Positions 15,803 to 23,825 of a stretch of 29,520 nt of DNA are shown here, one piece after another. Source of the DNA: Clostridiaceae bacterium. Its GTDB lineage: Bacteria; Bacillota; Clostridia; Oscillospirales; Acutalibacteraceae. The stretch lies in assembly GCA_016295355.1 (NCBI GenBank), contig JAEDLK010000020.1, positions 1 through 29,520 on the forward strand, in the 5' to 3' direction. Under the pieces are notes generated by a model. It did no database searches. It saw nothing but the letters and a program-made list of their open reading frames with translations, and had not been told where the DNA came from. How positions within the stretch are numbered: position 1 is the first letter of the stretch; every line of letters starts with the position of its first letter. The translations under genes and the position numbers were made by a program.

Positions 15803-16036
15803 ATGAAAAAAATAATCCGACGGCGTCTGTATGATACGGAAGAGGCCGTTTTGGTGAAAAAGTATTGCGTTGGTGTGTATGGCGATCCGTATGGGTATGA
15901 GGAAATACTTTGGCAAACAACCGACGGTCATTATTTTCTTTATGTCAATGGCGGTGCGCAATCACCTTATACGAAAGAGAATCTGCGTTCGCTTTCCAAA
16001 GAGAAGGCCATGCAATGGTTAGAATTGCATTCATAA
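15803..16036 (+). CDS. Small hypothetical protein (77 residues)
   Basis: The protein starts MKKIIRRRLYDTEEAVLV and contains YGYEEILWQTTDGHYFLYVNG, then a charged helical end (SLSKEKAMQWLELH). The layout (basic start, LYDTE, then a WxTxxGxYFLYxxGG strand pair, then a helix) resembles short proteins found across Clostridia, often among mobile genes; they have no known role. The ATG at 15803 follows AAAGGG at a 9-base distance and was preferred over an upstream TTG. It has its own promoter and a terminator after it, so it is monocistronic. No membrane segment or signal peptide is present. Confidence 0.65.
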   Translation: MKKIIRRRLYDTEEAVLVKKYCVGVYGDPYGYEEILWQTTDGHYFLYVNGGAQSPYTKENLRSLSKEKAMQWLELHS

Positions 16037-16071
16037 CGGTGCCTTATAAACGGTTGAAATTTCGGCTGTAA

Positions 16072-16143
16072 AAAAACCACCAAAAGGTTTTCAATGTGCT
16101 TCGAAAACGAAACGCAAAGAAAACCATGGGTGGTTTTGTTTTT
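16072..16143. terminator. Long bidirectional hairpin between convergent genes
   Basis: Nested inverted repeats: AAAACCACC with GGTGGTTTT on the outside, GGTTTTC with GAAAACC inside, and CTTCG with CGAAA around AAAA at the tip. It has A and T runs at both ends and serves the 77-residue gene on the plus strand and the esterase-like gene on the minus strand. Confidence 0.75.
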
Positions 16144-16160
16144 CGTTTTAAAAAGGGCTA

Positions 16161-17327
16161 TCAGTCGTTACGAACCGGGCAGGCGTAATCATGAATCGGC
16201 GGAAAATCCTCTTTCTTAAAGGGTGTTTTGCCGAAGTCATCATTAAGCGGTTCGCCGGTCAAGCGGTGACGCATAACATTGGCAAGCATGGCATAGTCGA
16301 TCTCTTCATGGGCGTGGTTGCCCTTGCGATAATACCAAAGGATATTCTCCGGATTGCCGTAGAATTTCCACACTTCTTTGGCGGCCAAGTTGGTTTGATA
16401 GGAGCCGATGCTGTTACCCCAAATATCGTTTTCCGCTTCGCCGACAAGCAGGGTTCTGGGGGCCACTAATGCTTTCAGATAATGGGAATCGAAGGGGAGT
16501 TCTTCTTCCTTCATCGCATAGGACTCTAATGCCGGGGTAATCCACTGAGGAAAATTCACAACCATGTCAGCCAGCGTTTCACTGCGTTTTTCTATACCTT
16601 CGTCATTGATGGCGGTAAGATGGGTACGAAAACAGGCAGCACCCAAACCATTGGTCTCAACCGGATTGACGATGGTGGCACGCCCATCCAAAGCACCGGC
16701 TAACAGGGCACATTTGGCACCTCTGGAAAAACCGGTAAAGGCTATCATGGAGTCATCCAATAAGTCGGTTTGCAATAAAGCATCTACACAACGGCTAAAG
16801 CCCCATGCCCAACCTTGAATCACGCCGGCCCCGCTGTCTTTATAACAGTCGAATAGGGGACCTTTAAGACCTGCCTCTCTGGTTTTCTTAAAGGCACAGT
16901 CGTAAACCAGTTCGGTACGGTTGAAGGTAACAAACATGATGCCGTGGTTGGTGAAATGCTGCATATTTTCAAGCTGATTGGCAGGACTCCAGCACATATC
17001 ACCGTCAATGACAGCCGGATAACGGTGACCGTATTCAAAGTCTGACGGCAATTTGATACACATGGTAAAGGAAACAGGATGATCCCGTCTGCCGGTTGTT
17101 ACACGGTAATTAACCAGTGCATCGGCATAAAAATAGGCTGGGTTAATGCGAACAATCTCGATAAATTCCGGTTCGGGCAATATGGCGCCGTATTGCATCT
17201 CAACGGCGGTTTTTATGATTTCATGACGCCGCATATTCCAATCATTTAGGCTCTTAACACGCCGACCGTTATTCATCTGAAAAGGATCCGGCAATTTTCC
17301 GAGTACTTTATATTCAGTGACCTTCAT
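16161..17327 (-). CDS. CE15-like alpha/beta hydrolase (glucuronoyl esterase-related), cytoplasmic
   Basis: A 388-residue alpha/beta hydrolase resembling carbohydrate esterase family 15. It begins with the CE15-like NNGRRVKSLNDWNMRRHEI, then has VIQGWAWGFSRCVDALL and the nucleophile elbow TGFSRGAKCALLAGALDGR with S201, followed by NPVETNG (E224) and GNHAHEE (H338 or H340). The family signature is GCSRxG; here Cys is Phe (GFSRG). Known glucuronoyl esterases are secreted and cut lignin-glucuronoxylan esters; this one has no signal peptide, so a small intracellular ester is more likely. The start at 17327 is set by GGGGAGG 8 bases upstream; the longer frame's hydrophobic N-terminus is translated promoter sequence. 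Confidence 0.75.
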   Translation of the reverse strand: MKVTEYKVLGKLPDPFQMNNGRRVKSLNDWNMRRHEIIKTAVEMQYGAILPEPEFIEIVRINPAYFYADALVNYRVTTGRRDHPVSFTMCIKLPSDFEYGHRYPAVIDGDMCWSPANQLENMQHFTNHGIMFVTFNRTELVYDCAFKKTREAGLKGPLFDCYKDSGAGVIQGWAWGFSRCVDALLQTDLLDDSMIAFTGFSRGAKCALLAGALDGRATIVNPVETNGLGAACFRTHLTAINDEGIEKRSETLADMVVNFPQWITPALESYAMKEEELPFDSHYLKALVAPRTLLVGEAENDIWGNSIGSYQTNLAAKEVWKFYGNPENILWYYRKGNHAHEEIDYAMLANVMRHRLTGEPLNDDFGKTPFKKEDFPPIHDYACPVRND

Positions 17328-17357
17328 GATAACGCCTCCCCAAAGTATTGCAAGCAC

Positions 17358-17386
17358 AGTATAACAGCAGCAAACGAAAAATACAA
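17358..17386 (-). promoter_or_regulatory. Promoter of the CE15-like gene
   Basis: On the minus strand, TTGTAT (17386-17381) and TATACT (17363-17358) have a 17-base spacer, about 30 bases ahead of the start. Confidence 0.65.
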
Positions 17387-17407
17387 GGATTTTCTTGCAT
17401 TTTCCGG

Positions 17408-17436
17408 TTGACAAAGCCTCATTCGTATGCTATAAT
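17408..17436 (+). promoter_or_regulatory. Promoter of the tRNA-Ser pair
   Basis: TTGACA (17408-17413), a 17-base spacer and TATAAT (17431-17436) form a perfect consensus promoter 13 bases before the first tRNA. Confidence 0.9.
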
Positions 17437-17449
17437 TTAGCAGTCGCAT

Positions 17450-17536
17450 GGAGAGGTGTCCGAGCGGTTTAAGGAGCTGGTCTTGAAAACCAGTGACTCG
17501 TAAGAGCCAAGGGTTCGAATCCCTTCCTCTCCGCCA
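17450..17536 (+). tRNA. tRNA-Ser (UGA anticodon)
   Basis: GGAGAGG pairs with CCTCTCC to form the acceptor stem, with discriminator G and an encoded CCA. The anticodon arm is CTGGT-CTTGAAA-ACCAG with anticodon TGA. The T arm contains GGTTCGAATCC, and a long variable arm follows the anticodon stem, as expected for serine tRNA. Confidence 0.95.
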
Positions 17537-17586
17537 ACCCTTTCGTAAGTAACGATAGAATATTGTTTGGAACCGGTGATCCATTC

Positions 17587-17676
17587 GGAGTAGTACTCAA
17601 GTGGTGACGAGGCGCCCCTGCTAAGGGCGTAGGTCGGGTAACCGGCGCGAGAGTTCAAGTCTCTCCTACTCCGCCA
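17587..17676 (+). tRNA. tRNA-Ser (GCU anticodon)
   Basis: GGAGTAG pairs with CTACTCC to form the acceptor stem, with discriminator G and an encoded CCA. The anticodon arm is CGCCC-CTGCTAA-GGGCG with anticodon GCT. A long variable arm (GTCGGGTAACCGGC) and a GTTCAAGTC T loop are present. It lies 50 bases after the first tRNA on the same transcript. Confidence 0.95.
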
Positions 17677-17679
17677 AAG

Positions 17680-17720
17680 AACAACCGCAATCTTGATATA
17701 AGATTGCGGTTGTTTTCTTT
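17680..17720 (+). terminator. Terminator of the tRNA-Ser operon
   Basis: A 15-bp perfect stem (AACAACCGCAATCTT pairing with AAGATTGCGGTTGTT) around GATAT is followed by TTCTTT. Confidence 0.9.
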
Positions 17721-18035
17721 CGGTGTGGTTGGATTGTTCTGTTAACAATATGGCGTTGTATTCATCATAGACATATATGCCTTTTCGCTGTGGCAGAAAT
17801 CAATAAAAACACGCTCAAAACAATCCTCTCCCATATTATTGCGCTTTTCAACGGTGAAATTTTGGCCCTTACCACAAGATCATTCACTTTCCGGCGAAAT
17901 CTCCATTCCTTATAAACACTCGGGCACATTAAAGGGTTCAACCAAATTGGTTAGACTCTGTTTTTTGCTTGCTTTGAGCACAGTTAACACATTCTATTAT
18001 CCATTGAACAAATCGCTGGATTTTTAGTTTTTTTA
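17721..18035. other. Intergenic stretch without a convincing gene
   Basis: About 315 bases between the tRNA terminator and the promoter of the next AraC gene. A 62-codon plus-strand frame (17839-18027) and a 45-codon minus-strand frame (about 17743-17880) are open, but neither has a good ribosome binding site or a family I recognise. It may be decayed coding sequence. No repeat or structured RNA was recognised. Confidence 0.4.
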
Positions 18036-18044
18036 TGCTATAAT
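18036..18044 (+). promoter_or_regulatory. Extended -10 promoter of the AraC gene at 18066
   Basis: TGCTATAAT is a perfect extended -10 (TATAAT at 18039-18044), 21 bases before the ATG. The -35 region (TGGATT) is weak. Confidence 0.65.
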
Positions 18045-18065
18045 ATAAACAAGGGGATGATGGTC

Positions 18066-18869
18066 ATGAGAGTGTTCTATGAAAATAGGGATCAATCAAT
18101 CGACATATTTTACTTTACCAGTCTTTCTCCTATTATTCATTTACATAAGGAAATGGAATTGATATATGTCGTTCGGGGCAGGGCTGTGGCTTATGCCAAT
18201 AAGCATAGTTGCGTATTAAACCCCGGGGATGTCTTTGTAGCATTTCCCAATCAAATTCACTATTACAAAACTCTTGAAGATGGGGAGTACCATGTGTATG
18301 TCTTTTCCCCAAAAATCATGCACGGTTACAGTGATATGCTCTCAAAGAACGTTCCCGATCAGAACTGTTTTTCCTGTGAAAACAAACCTGAAATGCGGCA
18401 TTGTTTTGAGGTGATGAAGGAATCTTCGGGTAAATATGGTATGTTGACTATCTGCGGTTGTTTGAGTGTCATTATGAGCCTCCTGCTGCCCGAGATGAAA
18501 CTGAGTGTTGTTAGTGACGACAGCAATTCAACCCTTTGCCGTATTACCAGTTATTGCACTGACCATTATAATACCGCTATCACTCTTTCGGACGTGGCTG
18601 AAAATCTACATTTGAATCATTATTATGTGTCGCACATTATCAACCAACACCTAAAGGTGAGTTTTAATGACTATATCAACAATCTACGGATTGACGAGGC
18701 CTGCAATTTGCTGCGTGAAACAAACAAAAAAATAGCCGACATCTCGGAAGATGTCGGCTTTGGAACGATACGAAGCTTTAATCGTGCTTTTAAGAAAAAT
18801 GTTGGCGTATCACCGATTACCTATCGTAACAACAATATCTCCCTTAAAAAATCGAACGGAGATAGTTAA
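18066..18869 (+). CDS. AraC-family transcriptional regulator (convergent to the sugar operon)
   Basis: A 267-residue regulator. The N-terminal cupin domain shows HLHKEMELIYVVRGRAVAYA and LNPGDVFVAFPNQIHYY, the usual histidine-bearing ligand pocket. The C-terminus has both helix-turn-helix motifs: ITLSDVAENLHLNHYYVSHII and KKIADISEDVGFGTIRSFNRAF, ending VGVSPITYR. Three Met codons lie at the start; the ATG at 18066 was chosen because AAGGGG (18051-18056) is 9 bases upstream of it. Its last 26 bases overlap the end of the isomerase gene on the other strand. The DNA for its second helix-turn-helix also forms the minus-strand terminator of the sugar operon. It is a candidate regulator of that operon. 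Confidence 0.88.
   Translation: MRVFYENRDQSIDIFYFTSLSPIIHLHKEMELIYVVRGRAVAYANKHSCVLNPGDVFVAFPNQIHYYKTLEDGEYHVYVFSPKIMHGYSDMLSKNVPDQNCFSCENKPEMRHCFEVMKESSGKYGMLTICGCLSVIMSLLLPEMKLSVVSDDSNSTLCRITSYCTDHYNTAITLSDVAENLHLNHYYVSHIINQHLKVSFNDYINNLRIDEACNLLRETNKKIADISEDVGFGTIRSFNRAFKKNVGVSPITYRNNNISLKKSNGDS
18726..18759 (-). terminator. Operon terminator embedded in the AraC coding sequence
   Basis: AGCCGACATC and GATGTCGGCT form a perfect 10-bp stem around a 6-base loop. On the minus strand it is followed by A and then seven T residues. It lies 85 bases after the stop of the last operon gene (18844) and within the second helix-turn-helix of the convergent AraC gene. Confidence 0.8.
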
Positions 18870-19662
18870 TACTTGCTTCGGCACATTCAAGTGGGGTTTT
18901 ATTCATGCTGGGTTCATCCTGTTCCACAACCACCCATTCGGCGCCGACTTCTTTAGACGCTTTCAAAATAGAGGGGAAGTCCTGCAAGCCGGAACCGACC
19001 GGACGGTATTCAAACCCGGTGGCAGGCTCATCGTTTTTGCTGTCGTTGTCGCCGATAAGGGCATACATATGGTCGTTTTTGACGCCGTAAAAGTCCTTCA
19101 GATGAACAATTTCAACACGGCCGTTGTACTTGCGAATAAAATCAGCCGGATTTTCACCGCCGACATTTACCCAACAGGTATCCAGCTGGGTCAACAACAA
19201 ATCAGCCGGAATGGCCTGATACAATAGATCAAGCTTGTATTCGCCGTTCACACGCTCAAACTCAAAATCATGGTTGTGATAGCAAAGCTTCATGCCGTGT
19301 TTCACAGCCAATTTGCCGAATTTTCTGACATTGTCATAGAATTCGGCGTTTTTTTCGCCGCCGGCCAGTTTGTCAACGGATATCCATGGAATGACTATAT
19401 ATCGACAACCGATTTCAGCATAGATTTTGAAGGTTTCCTCACCTTTTTGCATCTCGTCATAGGGAACATGGGCGGAAATAGGAACAAGACCGATCTTCTC
19501 GCATATGGACTTGACTTCTTCGGCGGTGTGATCAAACAAACCGGCAAATTCAACGCCCTCATATCCCAATGCCTTTACCTTTTTAAGGGTACCTTCAAAG
19601 TCCTGTTTCATATCTTCGCGTACGGAATACAGTTGCAATGCTATTGGAAAATGAAACATCAT
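18844..19662 (-). CDS. Sugar phosphate isomerase/epimerase (TIM barrel), operon gene 6
   Basis: A 272-residue xylose-isomerase-like TIM barrel, last gene of the operon. It opens with IALQLYSVREDM, typical of the branch found with Gfo/Idh/MocA partners. The likely metal ligands fall in barrel order: YHNHDFEF (His), TQLDTCW (Asp), VHLKDFY (His) and VVVEQDEPS (Glu). Members isomerise or epimerise keto sugars, and some act on 3-keto glycosides; the substrate is not evident. AAAGGAGC precedes the start; a second Met follows directly. It lies 15 bases after the preceding oxidoreductase gene, so it is co-transcribed. Its end overlaps the convergent AraC gene. Confidence 0.85.
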   Translation of the reverse strand: MMFHFPIALQLYSVREDMKQDFEGTLKKVKALGYEGVEFAGLFDHTAEEVKSICEKIGLVPISAHVPYDEMQKGEETFKIYAEIGCRYIVIPWISVDKLAGGEKNAEFYDNVRKFGKLAVKHGMKLCYHNHDFEFERVNGEYKLDLLYQAIPADLLLTQLDTCWVNVGGENPADFIRKYNGRVEIVHLKDFYGVKNDHMYALIGDNDSKNDEPATGFEYRPVGSGLQDFPSILKASKEVGAEWVVVEQDEPSMNKTPLECAEASINYLRSIF

Positions 19663-19677
19663 GATTGCTCCTTTGTC

Positions 19678-20832
19678 TTAAATCTGGGGAATTTCAATGA
19701 CAATTTCCTTGCCCTGCTTGGCCGAACGAACAATACCGTCGATAATGGCCTGGTTGTAAACAATTTCGCTGGACGGAACGGTTGCTTTACCACCGTTCTT
19801 GATAGCATCAATAAAGGAACGCAGTTTTTTGTAGAACAGAGTGCCGGCCGGCTGCAGGGGTACTTCGTATTGAATCGTTGTGTCACCGATGGTTTTGTAA
19901 ATGGTAAGAGGTTTGTCAAATTCACCGTTCCAGCAATCGGTAGACGGAATACGCAGACCGCCCTTAGTGCCCAGAATCAAAGCATCACCGCAGGTGTCCA
20001 TGTTCATAGCCCAAGAGATGCGGAAGTCCAGAATAATATCACCCTCAAGACGGATAAAGGCGGCCGCAAAATCGTCAACACCGAACTTTTCGGCATATTC
20101 CGGATGGGATGGGTAATAGGCGGGATCCGTACCAAAGAAGGCAGAGGTATAGCCCGATACGGTCAACGGCTTCGGATAACCGACAGCACCCAACAGCATA
20201 TCCAGAGAATAGGAACCGATGTCACCTACGGCACCGACACCGCCGGTTTCCTTTTCAATGAAGGTGGTGCCGAACGGGGTGGGGATACCGCGTCTGCGTC
20301 CGCCGCCGGCCTGCATATAGTAAACCTTGCCCAGTTCGCCGGATTCAACAATCTTTTTGATCATTTTCATGTTTTCGCTCATACGGGGCTGGAAGCCGAT
20401 GGTCAAAATCTTGCCGGATTCTTTTTCGGCCTTCATGACCTCGATGGCCTCGTCCAGTGTGACGGTGAAGGGCTTTTCAAGCATGACATTGACGCCGGCC
20501 TTCAAAGCGTGGATGGCGCAGGGAGCGTGCTGACAGTTGTAGGTACAGATGCTGACGCCGTCTAACTCCTTTTCGTTTTTGAGCAGTTCTTCATCGCTTT
20601 CGTAAATGCGGCAGTTTTTTAACTTGAATTTCTCTGCAAATTTTGCGGCCTTGCCGGGAACGAGATCGGCCAATGCCACGATTTCGACGTCTTCCATTTT
20701 CAGGTAGCTGTCAATGTGCGCTTCGGCAATCCAACCGGTGCCGATGATAGCAATTTTTACCTTTTTGGACGCATCAATAACCTCAGTTTCCTGGTTAGTT
20801 TGATAAGCGTCCAGACCTGCGATGTTTGCCAT
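19678..20832 (-). CDS. Gfo/Idh/MocA-family oxidoreductase, operon gene 5
   Basis: A 384-residue NAD(P)-dependent dehydrogenase. An extra N-terminal stretch of about 25 residues precedes the Rossmann motif IIGTGWIA (29-36). The catalytic EKP lysine is K120 (VMLEKPFTV). The segment that usually reads DxGxHxxD reads GDIGSYSLDML, so the position of the conserved histidine holds Tyr. This, with AGGGRRRGIPTPFG just before it, suggests a different proton-transfer arrangement or substrate from its two paralogues. GGAGG precedes the ATG. The gap to the upstream isomerase gene is 32 bases. It is cytoplasmic. Confidence 0.88.
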   Translation of the reverse strand: MANIAGLDAYQTNQETEVIDASKKVKIAIIGTGWIAEAHIDSYLKMEDVEIVALADLVPGKAAKFAEKFKLKNCRIYESDEELLKNEKELDGVSICTYNCQHAPCAIHALKAGVNVMLEKPFTVTLDEAIEVMKAEKESGKILTIGFQPRMSENMKMIKKIVESGELGKVYYMQAGGGRRRGIPTPFGTTFIEKETGGVGAVGDIGSYSLDMLLGAVGYPKPLTVSGYTSAFFGTDPAYYPSHPEYAEKFGVDDFAAAFIRLEGDIILDFRISWAMNMDTCGDALILGTKGGLRIPSTDCWNGEFDKPLTIYKTIGDTTIQYEVPLQPAGTLFYKKLRSFIDAIKNGGKATVPSSEIVYNQAIIDGIVRSAKQGKEIVIEIPQI

Positions 20833-20864
20833 GATGATACCTCCGTCTATTATGTTTTATGGTT

Positions 20865-21779
20865 TTATATTACGAACTGGCGCATATAGCGACAGCTTAA
20901 TGAAACGGAATCCATAATGCGTCGTTTGGTGCCCTCAAAGGCCTTGTCCTCAACCTCGATGCAAGCGTAGCCGTCATAACCGATGTCGGTCAATGCGGAA
21001 ACATATTGACCCCAGTTAACATCGCCCAGTCCCGGGAGTTTAGGACTCATGTATTCCAGTGGGTAAGCCATGATACCGACATCGTTCAGCTTATCGGGGA
21101 AGAGCTTAATGTCCTTAAAGTGGACATGGAAAATCTTGTCCTTGAATTCGTAAAGCGGTTTAAGATAGTCCATTTGTTGCCAAATAAAGTGACTGGGGTC
21201 AAAGTTAATGCCGAAATTGTCACTGTCGATGATTTTGAACATCTTGCGCCAAAGGGAGGGCGTGGTGAACAAATTCTGTCCGCCCGGCCATTGATCGGCA
21301 CCGAACAGCATAGGGCAGTTTTCGATAGCAATCTTAACACCGTTTTCCTCGGCCAAGCGAATGATGGGTGGCCAAATCTCCTCAAATAGAGCCAAATTTT
21401 CCTCAACGGTTTTGTACTGATCACGACCGATGAAGGTGGTGACCATATTCACCTCTAACAAAGCACTCATACGAATGACCTTTTTTAGATGGGCAATATT
21501 GGCTTCACGCCTTTCTTTGTCCCCGTCCATCGTGTTTGGATAAAAGGCAAGAGAAGAAATGACAATGCCTTTTTCTTTGCAAAAATCCTTAATGTAAGCA
21601 ACATACTCAGGGGACGTGTTGTCTACATCAATGTGACTGACACCGGCATAGCGTCGTTCTGCTTTGCCCTGTGGCCAACAGGCGACCTCCATGCACTCGC
21701 AACCGTTAACGACGGCATTTTCCACAGCCTCCTCAAAGGAAAAACCGTCATAAATCGCGCTGACAATACCTAATTTCAT
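20865..21779 (-). CDS. Sugar phosphate isomerase/epimerase (TIM barrel), operon gene 4
   Basis: A 304-residue TIM barrel of the AP-endonuclease-2/xylose-isomerase-like fold. Likely metal ligands are in IENCPMLFG (Glu), NFDPSHF (Asp and His), FHVHFKD (His) and CIEVED (Glu). It is longer than gene 6 and only distantly similar to it, so the two barrels probably do different steps. LGDVNWGQYVSAL near the C-terminus is typical of the family. Its ATG overlaps the stop of the preceding oxidoreductase (ATGA), and AAAGGAGG lies within the end of that gene. Related barrels act with Gfo/Idh/MocA dehydrogenases on inosose or 3-keto sugars; which applies here is unknown. Confidence 0.87.
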   Translation of the reverse strand: MKLGIVSAIYDGFSFEEAVENAVVNGCECMEVACWPQGKAERRYAGVSHIDVDNTSPEYVAYIKDFCKEKGIVISSLAFYPNTMDGDKERREANIAHLKKVIRMSALLEVNMVTTFIGRDQYKTVEENLALFEEIWPPIIRLAEENGVKIAIENCPMLFGADQWPGGQNLFTTPSLWRKMFKIIDSDNFGINFDPSHFIWQQMDYLKPLYEFKDKIFHVHFKDIKLFPDKLNDVGIMAYPLEYMSPKLPGLGDVNWGQYVSALTDIGYDGYACIEVEDKAFEGTKRRIMDSVSLSCRYMRQFVI

Positions 21780-22774
21780 ACGATGACCTCCTTTAACGGG
21801 TAGATGATAGAAGCTTCTTGTTTAATCATGTCCATACAGGTATGAACATTGTGCGTAAGGGTAGAAACGGTGTTAAAATCGTCGGCAAAATCGGTTGGAT
21901 TTTCAAGATAATCGGCAAACTTAACAGCCTCGTCACCCATGATTTGATCACGGGAGGGAAAACCGGATAGGTTGGTCGCTGTACCGTTTTGTACCAGTGA
22001 AATATCAGCATATTGCGAAACAGAACCAATTTGTACTACACCTTTATCCCCGACGATTTCTGAGCATATGGCTGATTGTCCGGTCTTGCTGTAGGATAAA
22101 ACAGCGGTAAAGCCGTCGTATTCGAAAAGAGCCGAACCCGATTTATCGGCGCCGTTATCAAAGTAAGAGGCGGTGGCCTTAACGGTTTTGGGCATTCCGA
22201 ACAAATCCACAGCCGCATAAACGCAGTACACGCCTAAATCGTTGAGCGTACCGCCGCCCAGGGACATATCGAAGATATTGACCTTCTCGCCGTTTTTGAA
22301 GGCATCATATCGGCTGGAACGCTGACAGAAGGTAAGTCTTGCCACCGAAATATCACCGATGTCCTTTATGGCGCACAGTAGGGTTCGTCGGCCGGCATAA
22401 TGGCGGCTCATAATGGCCTCCATGTAAATCGCTCCGTTTTGACGGGCAAGGCGCAATAGTTCATCATAATCCTTTGCGCTTAATGTGATGGGCTTTTCAC
22501 ACAAGACATGCTTGCCGTTTTCCAAAAACAGTTTGCTTTGGGCATAATGCAAAGCGTTGGGGGAAGCAATATAAACAGCGTCAATATCAGGGGACTGTGC
22601 CATAGCTCGAAGATTGGTGGAAAAGGATTCAAAACCATACTTTTGACAAAAAGCCGCCCCTCTCTCGGCACTTCGGGAATAGGCAATTTTCGGACAGAAT
22701 CGGCCGGTAGACAGGGCTGCCGACAAAAATTTTTCAGTGATGGCACTCGTGCCGACTGTGGCAAGATGTACCAT
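21776..22774 (-). CDS. Gfo/Idh/MocA-family oxidoreductase, operon gene 3
   Basis: A 332-residue dehydrogenase with the Rossmann start LATVGTSAITEKF, in which the usual GxGxxG is altered to GTSAIT. The catalytic lysine is in LCEKPITLS. The later motif reads NDLGVYCVYAAVD, so again the usual histidine position is Tyr, as in the dihydrodiol-dehydrogenase-like branch. It therefore belongs to a different subfamily from operon genes 2 and 5. It starts at a TAATG overlap with the preceding gene and ends in an ATGA overlap with the next, so translation is coupled on both sides. Confidence 0.87.
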   Translation of the reverse strand: MVHLATVGTSAITEKFLSAALSTGRFCPKIAYSRSAERGAAFCQKYGFESFSTNLRAMAQSPDIDAVYIASPNALHYAQSKLFLENGKHVLCEKPITLSAKDYDELLRLARQNGAIYMEAIMSRHYAGRRTLLCAIKDIGDISVARLTFCQRSSRYDAFKNGEKVNIFDMSLGGGTLNDLGVYCVYAAVDLFGMPKTVKATASYFDNGADKSGSALFEYDGFTAVLSYSKTGQSAICSEIVGDKGVVQIGSVSQYADISLVQNGTATNLSGFPSRDQIMGDEAVKFADYLENPTDFADDFNTVSTLTHNVHTCMDMIKQEASIIYPLKEVIV

Positions 22775-23820
22775 TAAATGCTAACCTCTAATCGTTGTTG
22801 ATGATCGGCAGAGGCAAAAGCAGCTTCCATAACCTGCATCACCCGACGAACTTCCTCATGTTTAACAGCCGACTCATCTTTGCCGTCAACAGCAGCGCAG
22901 AAATTGCGGTAAAAATCATGAACATCGCTCAGGGGCTTTTCAATTTCATATGTATCAAGGGTGATTTCGTCCCGCGGCGCCATGGTTTTGGTGATGCCGG
23001 CGGCTGTTTGAACAGGCAGAACATCCTTTTCGTTCCACGCCTTTAAGCGAGCAACCTGTGCTTTCTCTTGCCAGTTTTCAATTTTTGCACTGCCGTTTTT
23101 ACATTGCAAATAGAACCGCGGCATACTGAGAAAATTGTAGGTACCGACCTCGATATAAGCGGTTTTCCCGCTTTCAAAGTAGAGGGACAACGAAAACCCG
23201 TCATCCACTTCATCGGTGGTGATATGGGTTATGGTGCAGTACACACCGACAATTTTTTCCTTGATGATTTGCAGAATCTGATCAATCAGATGAACGCCCC
23301 AGTCAAGAATCATGCCACCGCCGTATGGTTTGTGACAGCGCCAGTCGCTCGGAATCCCGCGGGACCCGTGAACGCGGGATTCAATGTTAATCAGTTCGCC
23401 GATTTCACCGGATTGGACGACCTGTTTCATGGCCAAAAAATCAACATCCCACCGTCTGTTTTGGTGGACGGTAAAAAGCTTTCCGGACTCATGGGCGGCC
23501 GCCAGCATTTCGTCTAAGGCCGCCACCGACATTTCAACCGGTTTTTCACAGATGACATTCTTGCCGGCCTCTAAGGCTTTTATCACCAATTCTTTGTGGC
23601 AGTCATTCGGTACCGCTATCACAACGGTGTCCACCGACGAATCGGCCAATAGTTCTTTGACATTCTTGTAAGCGTGAATGCCGTTTTTCTCCGCTAACCG
23701 GCTTTTGTTAGGGTCAATGTCATAGATGCCCGAAAGAGCCACGACATCACTGGCAAGAATCTGACGGGTATGCCAACTGCCCTGACCGCCGTAACCGATA
23801 ACAGCACAGTTTTTTTTCAT
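22774..23820 (-). CDS. Gfo/Idh/MocA-family oxidoreductase, operon gene 2
   Basis: A 348-residue dehydrogenase with all classic motifs: VIGYGGQGSWH at the N-terminus, ICEKPVEMS with the catalytic lysine, and LDWGVHLIDQIL with the conserved aspartate-histidine pair. Of the three paralogues in this operon it is the only one with the canonical histidine. The start at 23820 (MKKNCAVIG) was chosen over the ATG at 23829, because the GAGGA site directly abuts the first ATG but is 9 bases from the second; relatives also start this way. The stop of the ThuA gene is 5 bases upstream. Confidence 0.88.
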   Translation of the reverse strand: MKKNCAVIGYGGQGSWHTRQILASDVVALSGIYDIDPNKSRLAEKNGIHAYKNVKELLADSSVDTVVIAVPNDCHKELVIKALEAGKNVICEKPVEMSVAALDEMLAAAHESGKLFTVHQNRRWDVDFLAMKQVVQSGEIGELINIESRVHGSRGIPSDWRCHKPYGGGMILDWGVHLIDQILQIIKEKIVGVYCTITHITTDEVDDGFSLSLYFESGKTAYIEVGTYNFLSMPRFYLQCKNGSAKIENWQEKAQVARLKAWNEKDVLPVQTAAGITKTMAPRDEITLDTYEIEKPLSDVHDFYRNFCAAVDGKDESAVKHEEVRRVMQVMEAAFASADHQQRLEVSI

Positions 23821-23825
23821 ATTGT

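Noticed and set aside
17328..17414. Hydrophobic N-terminus on the longer frame of the CE15-like protein, which would look like a signal peptide
   Set aside because: It is the promoter and leader translated; the ATG at 17327 follows GGGGAGG and matches the start of relatives.
17437..17748. Minus-strand ORFs across the two tRNA genes
   Set aside because: They are antisense to clear tRNA-Ser genes and their terminator; such frames are commonly mis-annotated as proteins.
17839..18027. 62-codon plus-strand ORF between the tRNAs and the AraC gene
   Set aside because: No ribosome binding site, no recognised family, and a competing open frame on the other strand.
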